64,000 bases of DNA from Alphaproteobacteria bacterium (GCA_020848095.1 JADLAT010000023.1:24775-88774); one strand, 5' to 3'; counted from the stretch's first letter, positions 45,073 to 54,437 are shown. Notes: a model not told the origin generated them from the sequence alone. Translations and numbers: made by a program.

Positions 45073-46458
45073 CTAAAGGCCCTCTCCATTTGCGCCGAGA
45101 CTTAAGTGTAAATTGACCCTCTGGTCCAGCACTTCGCGGGCAGAGCGGATTTTATTGCTCTCTATGGTGATGGTGTTGCGCTTGATCTGAAGAAGATCCA
45201 AAAGCTCCACCTCTCCGGCTTTATACCGTTCATCAGCAATCACCTCGGCAGATTTAGAGTTTTCGTACGCGTCCTCAAGATGTTTTTGCCGGGTGCGGAA
45301 CAATATTTCATTATCCAGTGCGGTTTCCACTTCTGAAAAAGCGTTCAGCGCCACTTGTTGATACTGTGCGATGGCCGCTTTTTGTTCCGCCGTGCGGATG
45401 TCGATATCGGCATCAAGCTTTCCGGCGTTAAAAATCGGAAATAACGCGCTGCCTGCCACGTTCCAGAGTAAATTTATAGGATCGGTCAATGTTGTGAGCT
45501 GGCTCGAACTTGCGCCAAGCGCCCCGGTCAGAGAGATAGAGGGCAATTTGGCGGCTCTGGCCTCCTTCATACGATGAAAGGCAGCCGCCACGCGCCGTTC
45601 AGCCGCACGAATATCAGGGCGGCGCTCCAGCATGTCCGAGGGAATACCAACAGGCACCGCACCGGGTAAAGCGGGAAACCCCCGGCGGCCCTCAAGGTCG
45701 GCGGCGGGATAGCGCCCTAATAAAATTTCCAGACTGCGCCTTGCGCTTAACCGTGCACTTCGAGCGTTTTGCAGTGACTCCCCGGCCCGGCTTAAATCAG
45801 CCTTGACCAGATGAATATCCTGCATGGAAATCAGGCCCTCCTCATAAAAGGCCTCTGTAATCTTCAAGGTTTCCTGTAAATTTCCCTCAAATGCGGCGGC
45901 AAGGTCTGTTTGTATTTCCGTTTCGATTGCTAAAAACCACGCTTTGGCGGTTTGAGCGGCCAAAGACTGCCGCGCGGCATCATAATCATTTTGTGCGGCG
46001 TAGTAATCGTAGATTGCCGCGTTTTTACCCGAACGAATGCGGCCCCAGACATCGGCTTCCCAGCTTATATCCAGCGATACACCGTATTGTGAGGCCGCAG
46101 AATCACGCGATTCCATATTACCGCTGCGCCCGGCATTTGCGCTGAGACCAATGAACGGGGCCAGATCCGCGCCCGCCTTCCTAGCCTGCGCGCCGGCCTT
46201 GTCCAGATTGGCTGCGGTCACTTGCAAATCATGGTTATGCGCAAGCGCCTCGGTAATCAGAGATGATAATTTCAGGTCATTAAATGCCGCGCTCCAGTTT
46301 GTATCTTCATAGGCTCCGGCGGCGGTGAGGAGGGCCCCCGATTTCGCGCTCCAATCCGCCGGTGGCGCAGCATCGAGCGCCGGAGATTCAAAATCTCCCC
46401 GCGCGCAACCGGAAAGAAGAGCCAGCCCCAGGAATGTCAGCGCCTTGTATTTCATCAT
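45073..46458 (-). CDS. TolC/NodT-family outer-membrane efflux lipoprotein
   Basis: A 461-residue precursor starting MMKYKALTFLGLALLSGC, a lipoprotein signal with Cys at about residue 18. Two OEP repeats follow: AHNHDLQVTAANLDKAGAQARKAGA and AERRVAAAFHRMKEARAAKLP, with GALGASSSQL and the ERYKAGEVELLDLLQIKR helix. This is the NodT/OprM layout of outer-membrane channels for RND pumps. The ATG overlaps the stop of the SpoIIAA-like gene (ATGA). It is the last gene of the padR-led efflux operon. Confidence 0.93.
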   Translation of the reverse strand: MMKYKALTFLGLALLSGCARGDFESPALDAAPPADWSAKSGALLTAAGAYEDTNWSAAFNDLKLSSLITEALAHNHDLQVTAANLDKAGAQARKAGADLAPFIGLSANAGRSGNMESRDSAASQYGVSLDISWEADVWGRIRSGKNAAIYDYYAAQNDYDAARQSLAAQTAKAWFLAIETEIQTDLAAAFEGNLQETLKITEAFYEEGLISMQDIHLVKADLSRAGESLQNARSARLSARRSLEILLGRYPAADLEGRRGFPALPGAVPVGIPSDMLERRPDIRAAERRVAAAFHRMKEARAAKLPSISLTGALGASSSQLTTLTDPINLLWNVAGSALFPIFNAGKLDADIDIRTAEQKAAIAQYQQVALNAFSEVETALDNEILFRTRQKHLEDAYENSKSAEVIADERYKAGEVELLDLLQIKRNTITIESNKIRSAREVLDQRVNLHLSLGANGEGL

Positions 46459-46817
46459 GCGGATTTCAACCACTGCCGCGCCTGTTCAATTTCATCCTGC
46501 GCGAAGGTCCGCACTTCGCAGGAGATAAAAGCGCCCGCCATCTTGGCAAAAGGGCCAACCCAGCCCATGTCAGAGATCACAGCGCAATGGCTGAAATTTT
46601 TCATGTGTTTTATATCGAACTTCATGCCCTCCCATAATATGGATGGATCAAACCCCGTAAACTTTCGAATATCTTCCAGAATTTTAATGCGGCCATGGGT
46701 GGCTATGAAGATCTCAATTTTACCGGAAATGCGCTCGAAATCTTCCTTTGTAACCATGCCCTCAACAATCAGTTCAATGGTTTTTTCTTCCGGGATTTCC
46801 TTATAGGTCGTTGTCAT
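46455..46817 (-). CDS. SpoIIAA-like/STAS-fold protein
   Basis: A 120-residue soluble protein starting MTTTYKEIPEEKTIELIVEG. It has the SpoIIAA-like pattern (IELIVEGMVTKEDFERI, then KILEDIRKFTGFDPSILWEGMKFDIKHMKNFSHCAVISDMGWVG, then FAQDEIEQARQWL). AAGGAGAG precedes the ATG. It lies between the RND pump and its outer-membrane channel with four-base overlaps at both ends, which is an unusual place. Proteins of this family bind lipids or act as stress proteins, but the role in an efflux operon is unknown. Confidence 0.85.
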   Translation of the reverse strand: MTTTYKEIPEEKTIELIVEGMVTKEDFERISGKIEIFIATHGRIKILEDIRKFTGFDPSILWEGMKFDIKHMKNFSHCAVISDMGWVGPFAKMAGAFISCEVRTFAQDEIEQARQWLKSA

Positions 46818-49800
46818 GATGGCTCTCCTTTTATCGAGATGTTTTTTCGAAAACGCAGTGAAAAATTTTCGCCCAGCATCAATAAACACGGCGTGAGGAC
46901 TAAAGTTAAAATCGTGGCAAAGGCAAGGCCGCCCGCAATGGCACTGGAGAGTTGAATCCACCATTGGGTTGACGGCGCGCCGAAGGAAATATCCTGATTG
47001 AAAAAATCAATATTCATGGCGAACACCATCGGCATAAGGCCCAGAATCGTTGTTACGGATGTTAACAGGACCGGACGCATACGCTGCGCCGCCGTTCGTA
47101 ATATGGCCTCGCTCACGGGGATATTTTTGGTTTTCATGTCATTAAACGTATCAATCAAAATAATATTGTTGTTCACCACAATCCCGGCCAGCGCAATAAC
47201 GCCGATCCCGCCCATAACGATACCAAAAGGATTACCGGTCACGAGCAGACCCAGCAAAACCCCCGCCGTGGAGAATATAATCGCGCTTAAGACCAATAGC
47301 GTTTGATAAAAATTATTAAACTGTAACAATAAAATAGTCGTCATCATGAAAATGGCAATGATGAAGGCCTTCATAAGGAAGGCTCCGGCTTCGGCCTGAT
47401 CCGCATCCTGTCCTTTGAAATGAACGCTCACCCCCGGATCAAATGTGGTGGCCGCGACTGCTTCTTTCAAAGATTTAACCTGCTGATCCACTAGTAATCC
47501 TTCTGCGACATCTGCCTTGATGCTCAGGACGCGCCGACCATCGGCGCGGGTTATATTTCCAATTTTTTGCGCCATATCGAAGGTGATAAAATTATCGACG
47601 GGAATATGACCCAGCCGCGTGGGCACGCGCAATTGTGAGAGCTGATCCAGACTGCGTTCCTCCGCCGGGAAACGCAGGCGGATATCCAGTTCCTCATCCG
47701 CATCATCGGGTTGATATTCAGCCAGTTTCAAACCGGTGGTCAGCATTTGCACCGCGCTGCCCAGCGTTGTAACGTCAGCGCCGTAACGCGCTGCCTGCTC
47801 CCGGTTGATCTGCATTCTCCATTCAATACCGGGCAAGGGGCGGCTATCTTCTATATCAACGAAGCCGCCGATTTTATCCATCAACATTTCGATCCGCTCC
47901 ACCGCCGCAGGTAATCTGTCCCGGTCGAGGGCGCGTATTTCCACCTCTACCGGTTTTCCAGCAGAGGGGCCGGATTCGGCCTTACGTACCTGAACCTTAA
48001 TTCCGGCAATATCCTTAAGCCGCGCGCGAACATCCTCAATCACTTCCGAAGCGGGCGGACGCAAGCGCCAGTTTATAAACTCAAGCTGGATCACACCGAT
48101 AACATCTTCGGGCATGCCTTGGCGGTTACTCGTATTTCCGAAGGTACGCGCATATACCGCTTTAAAAACATTCATATTCAACAGGTGTTTTTCCACCCGT
48201 TTAACCAATGCATCTTTTTCATAGATGGATAGATCGCCTCTGGCCTGTACCTGTACCTGAATAAAATCAGGTTCGATATCCGGAAAAAACTCAACGCCTT
48301 TTCCAAACATGCCGAAAGCCACAAACGTCATAACAAGAAACGCAATCGCGGCCAGTAGAACCTTGCCCGCATGATGCAGCATTTTTTCAAGAAATCTTAA
48401 ATAACGGCCTGTTCCGCCTTTGATAGTGCTCATATCCCCGTCTTCGGCGGCGCGAATAGCCTCAAGACTGGCGGTATCGCTGACCGTTTTGCTTCCGACC
48501 AGTCCGCCCAGAACGGGGATAAAAATCAAGGCCATAAACAAAGATGCCAGAAGCGTACACAGCACCGTTATGGGCAAAAATTTCATAAATTCGCCCACCA
48601 TCCCCGGCCAGAATAAAAGCGGCAAAAACACAACCAGCGTTGTGGCGGTGGAGGCTATAATCGGCCATGACATGCGCCGGGCGGCAAAAGCATAAGCATC
48701 CTTCCGGTCCAGCCCTTCTGCAATTTTCCGGTCAGCAAGCTCAACCGTGACGATCGCCCCGTCAACCAGCATACCCACGACCAGAATAAGGCTGAACAGC
48801 ACCACGATATTAATGGTCAGCCCCATAGTATAAATCACCAGAATACCCGCCAGAAACGAACCGGGGATCGCCATCCCGACCAAAAAGGCCGGACGAACGC
48901 CCAAAACGGCAACAATGACGATCATTACCAGAACAACCGCAGAGAGAACATTGTTTTGCAGATCGGCAAGCATGTCGCGGATATGAATAGATTTATCCTG
49001 CATAAAGGTTACTTGCAGGCTTTCGGGCCAATTTTTTCTTTCCTCCGCGATCAGGCTTTGCACGCCCTCTATCGTTTCAATGATATTGGCGCCCAGACGT
49101 TTGGAAACCTCCAGCACCAAAGCCCCTTCACCGGCCATCCGTGCGAAGCTTTCCGGGTCCTTAAAGCTGCGGCGGATATCCACCACATCTTTAAAGGTGA
49201 CAACCGTATCGTTGATTGTTTTGACCGGCAGGCTCATTACATCCTGAATGCTCTCGATCACGCCGGGAACTTTCACCACCATGCGGCCCGCGCCGGAATC
49301 CAGCGCGCCGGCGGCAATAAGGCGATTATTATCGCGCAGCAAGGCCGTGATGTCCTGAAAAGTAATGTCATAGCTTTCCATGAGGGTGGGGTCGATTACG
49401 ACTTCCATCATCTCTTCCCGATCGCCGCCGATCTGGGCTTCCAGAACACCGGGCAGCGTCTCAATTTTATCCTGCAGATCCCGCGCAATGCGGACCAACT
49501 CGCGCTCCGGCAGGGGGCCGGATAACGCGACGCTTAACACAGGAAAGAGTGCAACATTGACCTCCATTACGCGTGGCTCATTGGTGTCGGGCGGCAGTTC
49601 GGAGCGCGCAAGATCGACCTTCTCCCGGATATCCAAAAGCGCCTCATCAGGGTCGAATCCGGCGCTGAATTCCAATGTTACAGAGGCATAGCCCTCTCCG
49701 GCGACTGCGCGCATTTCTTTTAATCCCTCAAGCGATTGCAGTTCCTTTTCCATGGGGCGCACCAAAAGCCGCTCCGCATCCTCAGGCGCGATACCTTCGT

Positions 49801-49951
49801 GAATCATGGAGATGTAGAATGTGGGGATGGGGACGTCGGGTTCGGATTCTTTGGGGATCGCGATATAAGCAAAAGCGCCGGATAACAAGATCATAACAAA
49901 AACCAGCATCACTACGCGTGAGCGGTCGAAAGCGGCATCAATGATCTTCAT
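46814..49951 (-). CDS. RND-family efflux permease
   Basis: A 1045-residue inner-membrane pump with the RND layout: helix 1 at about 13-30, a large periplasmic loop with pore and docking subdomains, helices 2-6 (NNVLSAVVLVMIVIVAVLG..., then VVGMLVDGAIVTVELADRK), a second loop and the last six helices (IGVIALAGIVVNNNIILIDTFN). The helix-4 proton-relay site reads LVDGAIV where AcrB has an Asp-Asp pair, so only one Asp is kept there. The start MKIIDAAFDRSRVV at 49951 overlaps the adaptor gene by 14 bases; the frame is open to 50020. Confidence 0.94.
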   Translation of the reverse strand: MKIIDAAFDRSRVVMLVFVMILLSGAFAYIAIPKESEPDVPIPTFYISMIHEGIAPEDAERLLVRPMEKELQSLEGLKEMRAVAGEGYASVTLEFSAGFDPDEALLDIREKVDLARSELPPDTNEPRVMEVNVALFPVLSVALSGPLPERELVRIARDLQDKIETLPGVLEAQIGGDREEMMEVVIDPTLMESYDITFQDITALLRDNNRLIAAGALDSGAGRMVVKVPGVIESIQDVMSLPVKTINDTVVTFKDVVDIRRSFKDPESFARMAGEGALVLEVSKRLGANIIETIEGVQSLIAEERKNWPESLQVTFMQDKSIHIRDMLADLQNNVLSAVVLVMIVIVAVLGVRPAFLVGMAIPGSFLAGILVIYTMGLTINIVVLFSLILVVGMLVDGAIVTVELADRKIAEGLDRKDAYAFAARRMSWPIIASTATTLVVFLPLLFWPGMVGEFMKFLPITVLCTLLASLFMALIFIPVLGGLVGSKTVSDTASLEAIRAAEDGDMSTIKGGTGRYLRFLEKMLHHAGKVLLAAIAFLVMTFVAFGMFGKGVEFFPDIEPDFIQVQVQARGDLSIYEKDALVKRVEKHLLNMNVFKAVYARTFGNTSNRQGMPEDVIGVIQLEFINWRLRPPASEVIEDVRARLKDIAGIKVQVRKAESGPSAGKPVEVEIRALDRDRLPAAVERIEMLMDKIGGFVDIEDSRPLPGIEWRMQINREQAARYGADVTTLGSAVQMLTTGLKLAEYQPDDADEELDIRLRFPAEERSLDQLSQLRVPTRLGHIPVDNFITFDMAQKIGNITRADGRRVLSIKADVAEGLLVDQQVKSLKEAVAATTFDPGVSVHFKGQDADQAEAGAFLMKAFIIAIFMMTTILLLQFNNFYQTLLVLSAIIFSTAGVLLGLLVTGNPFGIVMGGIGVIALAGIVVNNNIILIDTFNDMKTKNIPVSEAILRTAAQRMRPVLLTSVTTILGLMPMVFAMNIDFFNQDISFGAPSTQWWIQLSSAIAGGLAFATILTLVLTPCLLMLGENFSLRFRKNISIKGEPS

Positions 49952-51041
49952 TGAGTGTCTCTTTCCTTGCCGTTTTTTCGGTCTCTGAGACGTAAGAGAC
50001 TTTTTCGCCCGCAGCGACAAAACCCTGCCCGTTCACGATAATACGGGCGCGCTCCGGCAGACCGGTTACATAGATTCCGCCGGGTTTGGCGCTGATAATT
50101 TGCACAGGATAAAACTCGACAATACCGTTTTCATTCACGGTTTTTATACCGGTTGCACCTTTTTTATCCAAAGAGAGCAGAGCGGGAGATGCAAAATGCG
50201 CCAATACGCTCTTTCTAGGGATGCGGACGCTGGCACTGGTGCCGGAGGGTAAATTATCCGGGTTGGCGATTTGCGCTTCCACGCGAAACGTCCGTGTGGC
50301 CTGCTCCGCGCGCGGGGCGATGAAACGGATGGTTCCCTCCCGGTCCTGTCCGGTTGCCAGTTTTATTTCCGCCTTGCCGCCGGTTTCAAGCGCAGCAATC
50401 TCATGCTGCGGCACATAGACCGTGACAACGAGCGGATCATTATCCACGAGCGTAAAGACTTCATCGCCTATACGCACATAAGCGCCTTTTTCAATATTCT
50501 GGTGATCAATAATGCCGTCAAAGGGCGCTTTGATGTTTGTGTTTTCAATTTCCAGCGCGATTTGTTTTTCTTCGGCCTGCGCCGCTTTGAGCGCCGCAAG
50601 TGTTTCATCCGTCCGCGTTTTGGCGGTATAGCCCTTTGCGGCAAGGTTTTTAGCCGAATTATATTTACGCTGCTCCTCTGCTGTTTTGGCTCTGGCTTTT
50701 TCCAGCCGGATCTGGCGGTCGTTCATATCCAGTTTCGCAAGAATATCGCCGGTTTTGACACTATTGCCTTCTTTAATGAGGATTTTTTTAACCTGTGCCT
50801 CGGCCTCGGCGCGGATAATCACTTCCCGATCGGGCATGACATGCCCCTGCGCTGTAATATAGCCGGTGACGGGCTGGGCCGTTTGCGCCCGCACCTCGAC
50901 CACCATCGCGTTACCGGGCGCGGCCTGTGCAGTTTCCTGTGATTTTGCGGCGGGGGGCTGCCCTTTAAAAAGCATCCCTGCGCCCATCCAAAGAACAAGC
51001 AATCCGGTTAGCCCGATGGCGATGGCATGGGGGGTTTTCAT
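49938..51041 (-). CDS. RND efflux periplasmic adaptor (HlyD/MFP family)
   Basis: A 367-residue membrane-fusion protein. An N-terminal membrane anchor (AIAIGLTGLLVLWMGAG) is followed by a lipoyl half (GHVMPDREVIIRAEAEAQVKKILIKEGNSVKTGDILAKLD), an alpha-helical hairpin (residues about 105-160), the second lipoyl half (NIKAPFDGIIDHQNIEKGAYVRIGDEV) and beta-barrel and proximal domains. It links the RND pump to the outer-membrane channel. Its ATG overlaps the padR stop by four bases. Confidence 0.94.
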   Translation of the reverse strand: MKTPHAIAIGLTGLLVLWMGAGMLFKGQPPAAKSQETAQAAPGNAMVVEVRAQTAQPVTGYITAQGHVMPDREVIIRAEAEAQVKKILIKEGNSVKTGDILAKLDMNDRQIRLEKARAKTAEEQRKYNSAKNLAAKGYTAKTRTDETLAALKAAQAEEKQIALEIENTNIKAPFDGIIDHQNIEKGAYVRIGDEVFTLVDNDPLVVTVYVPQHEIAALETGGKAEIKLATGQDREGTIRFIAPRAEQATRTFRVEAQIANPDNLPSGTSASVRIPRKSVLAHFASPALLSLDKKGATGIKTVNENGIVEFYPVQIISAKPGGIYVTGLPERARIIVNGQGFVAAGEKVSYVSETEKTARKETLNEDH

Positions 51042-51586
51042 TTCTCTTTTTTACCTTTTTGATCAAGCTGCCGCACGAGCCTGTTTGTGTTTTCTTGAAT
51101 AAAATCCATTTCAGCCTTGATGGTGGCCAGCGCATAATCAACGACAAAATGCGGCCCCGTTCCGGCAATTTTGCTCTCTTCTCCCTGCCGCCATGTGGTG
51201 CAAACCTTATCCCAATGCTCTAACTCCGCCAGCCGTTCCGCCATGATCTCCCGCATGCGTGCGGCGGGCAGCATTTCTGCAAAGAGCAGCAAAAGCAAGA
51301 ATTGTGAGCGCACCTTATGGCGCGGCGGCAAAATCTGCAGGGCCTCGGTGAAATATGTCCGCCCGGAATCGGTCAGGCTGTATATTTTCTTATCCGGGTA
51401 ATTGCTTTGTTTAACAATCCGGGATTTAACCAGATTTTCGCCCTCCAGCGCCTTGAGCGCAGGATATACAGCGTTCGAGGACACGTCCATGAAATGGCGG
51501 AAATCATCCTCCAGCCGCTTGCGTACGTCATAGCCGGAGGATTCCCCGTACGTTAAAACCCCCAGACATAAGGTTTTTGTATCCAT
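51038..51586 (-). CDS. PadR-family transcriptional regulator
   Basis: 182 residues. The N-terminal winged helix has LCLGVLTYGESSGYDVRKRL, the SSNAVYPALKALEGENLVKS recognition helix and the KIYSLTDSG wing. A Vir_act_alpha_C-type helical dimerisation region follows. It is the first gene of the efflux operon and overlaps the adaptor gene by ATGA. PadR proteins usually repress and release DNA when a ligand (phenolic or drug) binds. A repeated palindrome lies just upstream, so autoregulation of the whole operon is likely. Confidence 0.92.
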   Translation of the reverse strand: MDTKTLCLGVLTYGESSGYDVRKRLEDDFRHFMDVSSNAVYPALKALEGENLVKSRIVKQSNYPDKKIYSLTDSGRTYFTEALQILPPRHKVRSQFLLLLLFAEMLPAARMREIMAERLAELEHWDKVCTTWRQGEESKIAGTGPHFVVDYALATIKAEMDFIQENTNRLVRQLDQKGKKEK

Positions 51587-51613
51587 ATTTTTTTAATAAC
51601 CCGCAGCAAAATT

Positions 51614-51636
51614 TACTAGTACTAAATATACTAGTA
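51614..51636 (-). promoter_or_regulatory. Probable PadR operator
   Basis: TACTAGTA, itself a perfect palindrome, occurs twice (51614-51621 and 51629-51636) with seven bases between them. It sits 28-50 bases upstream of the padR ATG, where the promoter should be. Two half-turn-spaced sites would suit a dimeric winged-helix repressor. Confidence 0.6.
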
Positions 51637-51680
51637 TGTAATGGCTATAATGTCAAATGTGCCCTGATCACGGTTTGGGC

Positions 51681-52829
51681 TTATGCGGTTTTCTTTTTAT
51701 TTCTGCTTACGGGTTTTTTCTGTTTAGGCGCGGGCTGCTGCTTTTTGCCAGCACCGGCGGGAACATTCTCGTTCGTGCCTAAAAACTCATGATGGACATC
51801 AATCGTACCGCGCGTACCGATATCATCATAATTTTTCTTCAGCCACTGGCTCATCGCCGCGCGGCCCTTATCCCGCAGATCCGTTAAAAACGTCCAATCC
51901 GAGAAGAATTTACTGGCAACGCCCAGATCCGCCATGGCGTCATCCGCACGAATGGAGTGAACCAGCACATTGGTAAAGCTGTCTTTATACTCCTCTTTGA
52001 GCATGTCATGATCGATCAGCTTTTTAACGAAGGCGATGGCTCTTAATTCCTTTAAAAGCGAAGAGTTGAAACTGATTTCATTTATACGGTTTGAAATTTC
52101 CTCCGCCGTTTCGGGTGTTTTTGCGCGTTCCATCGGGTTAATATGGACAATAATCAAATCCTGCGTTTTTGTTTCATAAAACAAGGGAAACAAGGCCGGA
52201 TTGCCCATATAGCCGCCGTCCCAATAATCCTCTCCCTCCACAGAAACCGCTTTGAACATAAACGGCAGACAGGCCGAGGCCATGACCACATCGAGCGTAA
52301 TTTCATTGGTTTTGAAAACCTTCAACCTGCCGCTATGGACATGCGTGGCACTGATGAAAAGCTTGACACGGTTGCATTCCCGCAGCTCATCAAAATCAAT
52401 CGAGTTTTGCAATATATCGCGCAGAGGGTTTAAGTCGAAGGGGTTGAGCTGATAAGGGGAAAAAATCCGGGTCAGGGAATCAAAGAACATATAGGGCAGA
52501 GAGTCATCACCTTTCCACGGCGTAAAACGCCCCCATGACCATTGCGGCATCGGGTTGAATTTTTGGGAAGATGTGGAAACATTGCGCCAGAAATCATGCA
52601 GAGCTTCGCGCGCCTTTGCGCGGCCCCCTTTATGCATCCCCCATGCCAGAGCGCAGGCGTTCATCGTGCCCGCACTGGTGGCGCAGATGCCATCAATATC
52701 AAGCCGTCCGTCTTCGAGCAGTTTATCCAAAACGCCCCATGTAAAGGCACCATGCGCGCCGCCACCCTGCAAAGCCAGATTTATGCGTTTTTGATTTTTT
52801 TTATTTTCAGAATCTTTGGAACTGGACAA
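51681..52829 (-). CDS. Patatin-like phospholipase
   Basis: A 382-residue protein. INLALQGGGAHGAFTWGVLD carries the glycine-rich oxyanion loop, ICATSAGTMNA the nucleophile Ser (A-T-S-A-G in place of G-x-S-x-G), and EDYWDGGYMGNPAL the catalytic Asp in DGG. A C-terminal Lys/Pro-rich tail (KKQQPAPKQKKPVSRNKKK) follows. No signal peptide. Bacterial patatins cleave phospholipids; one subgroup is reported as PHB depolymerase, which would suit the acetoacetyl-CoA synthetase at 40 kb, but the link is speculative. Confidence 0.9.
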   Translation of the reverse strand: MSSSKDSENKKNQKRINLALQGGGAHGAFTWGVLDKLLEDGRLDIDGICATSAGTMNACALAWGMHKGGRAKAREALHDFWRNVSTSSQKFNPMPQWSWGRFTPWKGDDSLPYMFFDSLTRIFSPYQLNPFDLNPLRDILQNSIDFDELRECNRVKLFISATHVHSGRLKVFKTNEITLDVVMASACLPFMFKAVSVEGEDYWDGGYMGNPALFPLFYETKTQDLIIVHINPMERAKTPETAEEISNRINEISFNSSLLKELRAIAFVKKLIDHDMLKEEYKDSFTNVLVHSIRADDAMADLGVASKFFSDWTFLTDLRDKGRAAMSQWLKKNYDDIGTRGTIDVHHEFLGTNENVPAGAGKKQQPAPKQKKPVSRNKKKTA

Positions 52830-53102
52830 TTAAATCTCCTCACAAAAAGCTAAAAAAGATAAAAACACGCATTTCAGGGCCAAGGGGACTTACAAATATC
52901 AGCACGCCCCTCTTGGGAGCTCATATAGATGAAGCGGCCCGGCATGATAACAAAGAAAGCCCGAAGGATAAATGCGGATGTTTTAGGACTTTTATATTCC
53001 TATTTTTTACAATACCTTATCACGGATCGGCTTTAGAGTATTTTTATGTATGGCGAATCGTCCGCCGGTAAAGAGGCGAGACCGTAAAACCGGAAAACCA
53101 GC
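52830..53102. other. Divergent intergenic region between patatin and ECF sigma genes
   Basis: 273 bases with no ORF that I would call. A CGAAT occurs near 53050, but the GTAACC partner at 16 bases is absent, so autoregulation of the sigma gene by the same motif as msrB is not supported. Confidence 0.4.
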
Positions 53103-53666
53103 GTGGACAACGAACAAAGCGAAAGCCATTCTTTTGAGCATTTAATGCGCCTCGCCCAGCAGGGCGATAAAAAAGCCTATGCGCAATTATTCCAGGAAAT
53201 AACGCCTCTTCTTCGGGCTTTTGTACGCAAAAAAATCAGCCGCGCCGAAGACATGGAAGATATCGTTCAGGAGATTCTGATTTCCATTCATAGGGCCAGC
53301 AAAACCTATGACACGGCGCGGCCCTTCAAAGCATGGATGTTTACTATTGCGCGGTTTCGCCTGAACGACCATCTGCGCGGCCTTTATAAAAACCGGGCGC
53401 AGGGCGCAGAAATTTCTTATGAAGATGCCGATCATAATTTATTAGAGGCCGCACACGTAACCGAAAGCTATGAAAGCCGCGAATATATTAACAAGCTCTT
53501 GGCGCATTTGCCCAAAAAACAAAAAAAGATTATTACCATGATGAAAATTGAAGGCTATACCGCCAAGGAAATCGCTACGGCCCTGAAAATGACCGAGAGC
53601 GCTGTAAAGGTCAGTGCTCACCGGGCTTACAAGGTCTTGGCAACCCGCGCGAAAGAGGAAAAATAG
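53103..53666 (+). CDS. ECF-family RNA polymerase sigma factor
   Basis: 187 residues. Region 2 is LMRLAQQGDKKAYAQLFQEITPLLRAFVRKKISRAEDMEDIVQEILISIHRA with AFKAWMFTIARFRLNDHLR. Region 4 is LPKKQKKIITMMKIEGYTAKEIATALKMTESAVKVSAHRAYK. GTG 53103 is the best start. The next gene is its likely anti-sigma factor (NrsF), six bases after the stop. The layout matches the sigF-nrsF pair of Caulobacter, which responds to oxidative and heavy-metal stress. Confidence 0.92.
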   Translation: MDNEQSESHSFEHLMRLAQQGDKKAYAQLFQEITPLLRAFVRKKISRAEDMEDIVQEILISIHRASKTYDTARPFKAWMFTIARFRLNDHLRGLYKNRAQGAEISYEDADHNLLEAAHVTESYESREYINKLLAHLPKKQKKIITMMKIEGYTAKEIATALKMTESAVKVSAHRAYKVLATRAKEEK

Positions 53667-53672
53667 ATAGAG

Positions 53673-54329
53673 ATGGATACGGATAGCCTTATTCAAACAA
53701 TGGTCGAGGAGGGCGCCTCCAGACCGCTGCCCCATCCTGTGAAGCAGACCATTTTGTGGCTTGCGGGCACGGGGTTTTATCTGGGATTCATGGGGGGGTA
53801 TTTCGGTTTACGCCCGGATATTGTTCTAAAAATCGATAATTTTTTATATGGTCTGGAGATTTTTTTCCTGTGCTGTATGTCGGTTTCAACGGCCATGGCC
53901 GCTTTTTGCCTTTCGCGGCCAGACGGGCATCAAAAGCCATGGATGAAATATCTGCCCTTTGGTTTTGCGGCGCTTTGGACCGTCACGGCCTTTACCGGGG
54001 CGATGGATCAAATCCCGATTGCCGAGATTTTTAGCGCAATGAGCATAGCCATGAGCCGGGGGGCGTTTGACTGTCCCAAGCATATTGCTCTTTTCAGTAT
54101 TCCGCCCGGTCTGGCGATTTTCCTGATTGTGCGTCTGGGCGCGCCAACGCAATATCTCTGGGCGGGGAGCATAGCCACCTGGTCCGCAACCTCCTTCGGG
54201 TATCTGCTTTTGCGCCTGATCGAGCAAAATGATAACCCCGCACATTTAATCGTCTGGCATGCCCTGCCAATTGTATTCATGTGCGCTTTGGGAATGATCA
54301 TCGGCAAATATGCGCTGCGCTGGCGCTGA
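53673..54329 (+). CDS. nrsF: NrsF-family (DUF1109) membrane anti-sigma factor
   Basis: A 218-residue protein with six predicted helices. Cys134 (GAFDCPKH) and Cys204 (IVFMCALG) are near the positions of the two conserved cysteines of DUF1109/NrsF proteins, which are thought to sense stress at the membrane. It follows the ECF sigma gene by six bases. It likely holds that sigma factor at the membrane and releases it under oxidative or metal stress. A six-base GC hairpin without a T-run (54349-54368) follows the stop. Confidence 0.87.
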   Translation: MDTDSLIQTMVEEGASRPLPHPVKQTILWLAGTGFYLGFMGGYFGLRPDIVLKIDNFLYGLEIFFLCCMSVSTAMAAFCLSRPDGHQKPWMKYLPFGFAALWTVTAFTGAMDQIPIAEIFSAMSIAMSRGAFDCPKHIALFSIPPGLAIFLIVRLGAPTQYLWAGSIATWSATSFGYLLLRLIEQNDNPAHLIVWHALPIVFMCALGMIIGKYALRWR

Positions 54330-54382
54330 TTGCTTCTACCGTTCATGCGCCCCCGCGGTCTTGGGGGCACGCTTTCAAACCT

Positions 54383-54409
54383 GTAACCGCGCAGGTAAAA
54401 AACGCGAAT
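54383..54409 (+). promoter_or_regulatory. ECF (SigF-type) promoter for msrB-msrA
   Basis: GTAACC at 54383-54388, exactly 16 bases, then CGAAT at 54405-54409, 29 bases before the msrB ATG. From memory, Caulobacter SigF promoters have the form GTAACC-N16-CGAA, so this site is probably read by the sigma factor encoded just upstream. Confidence 0.7.
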
Positions 54410-54437
54410 ACCGTTTTGTAAGAGAGAGGATAAACCC

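Noticed and set aside
53030..53060. Possible SigF-type autoregulatory promoter upstream of the ECF sigma gene (CGAAT present)
   Set aside because: No GTAACC-like box at 16 bases; half a motif is not evidence.
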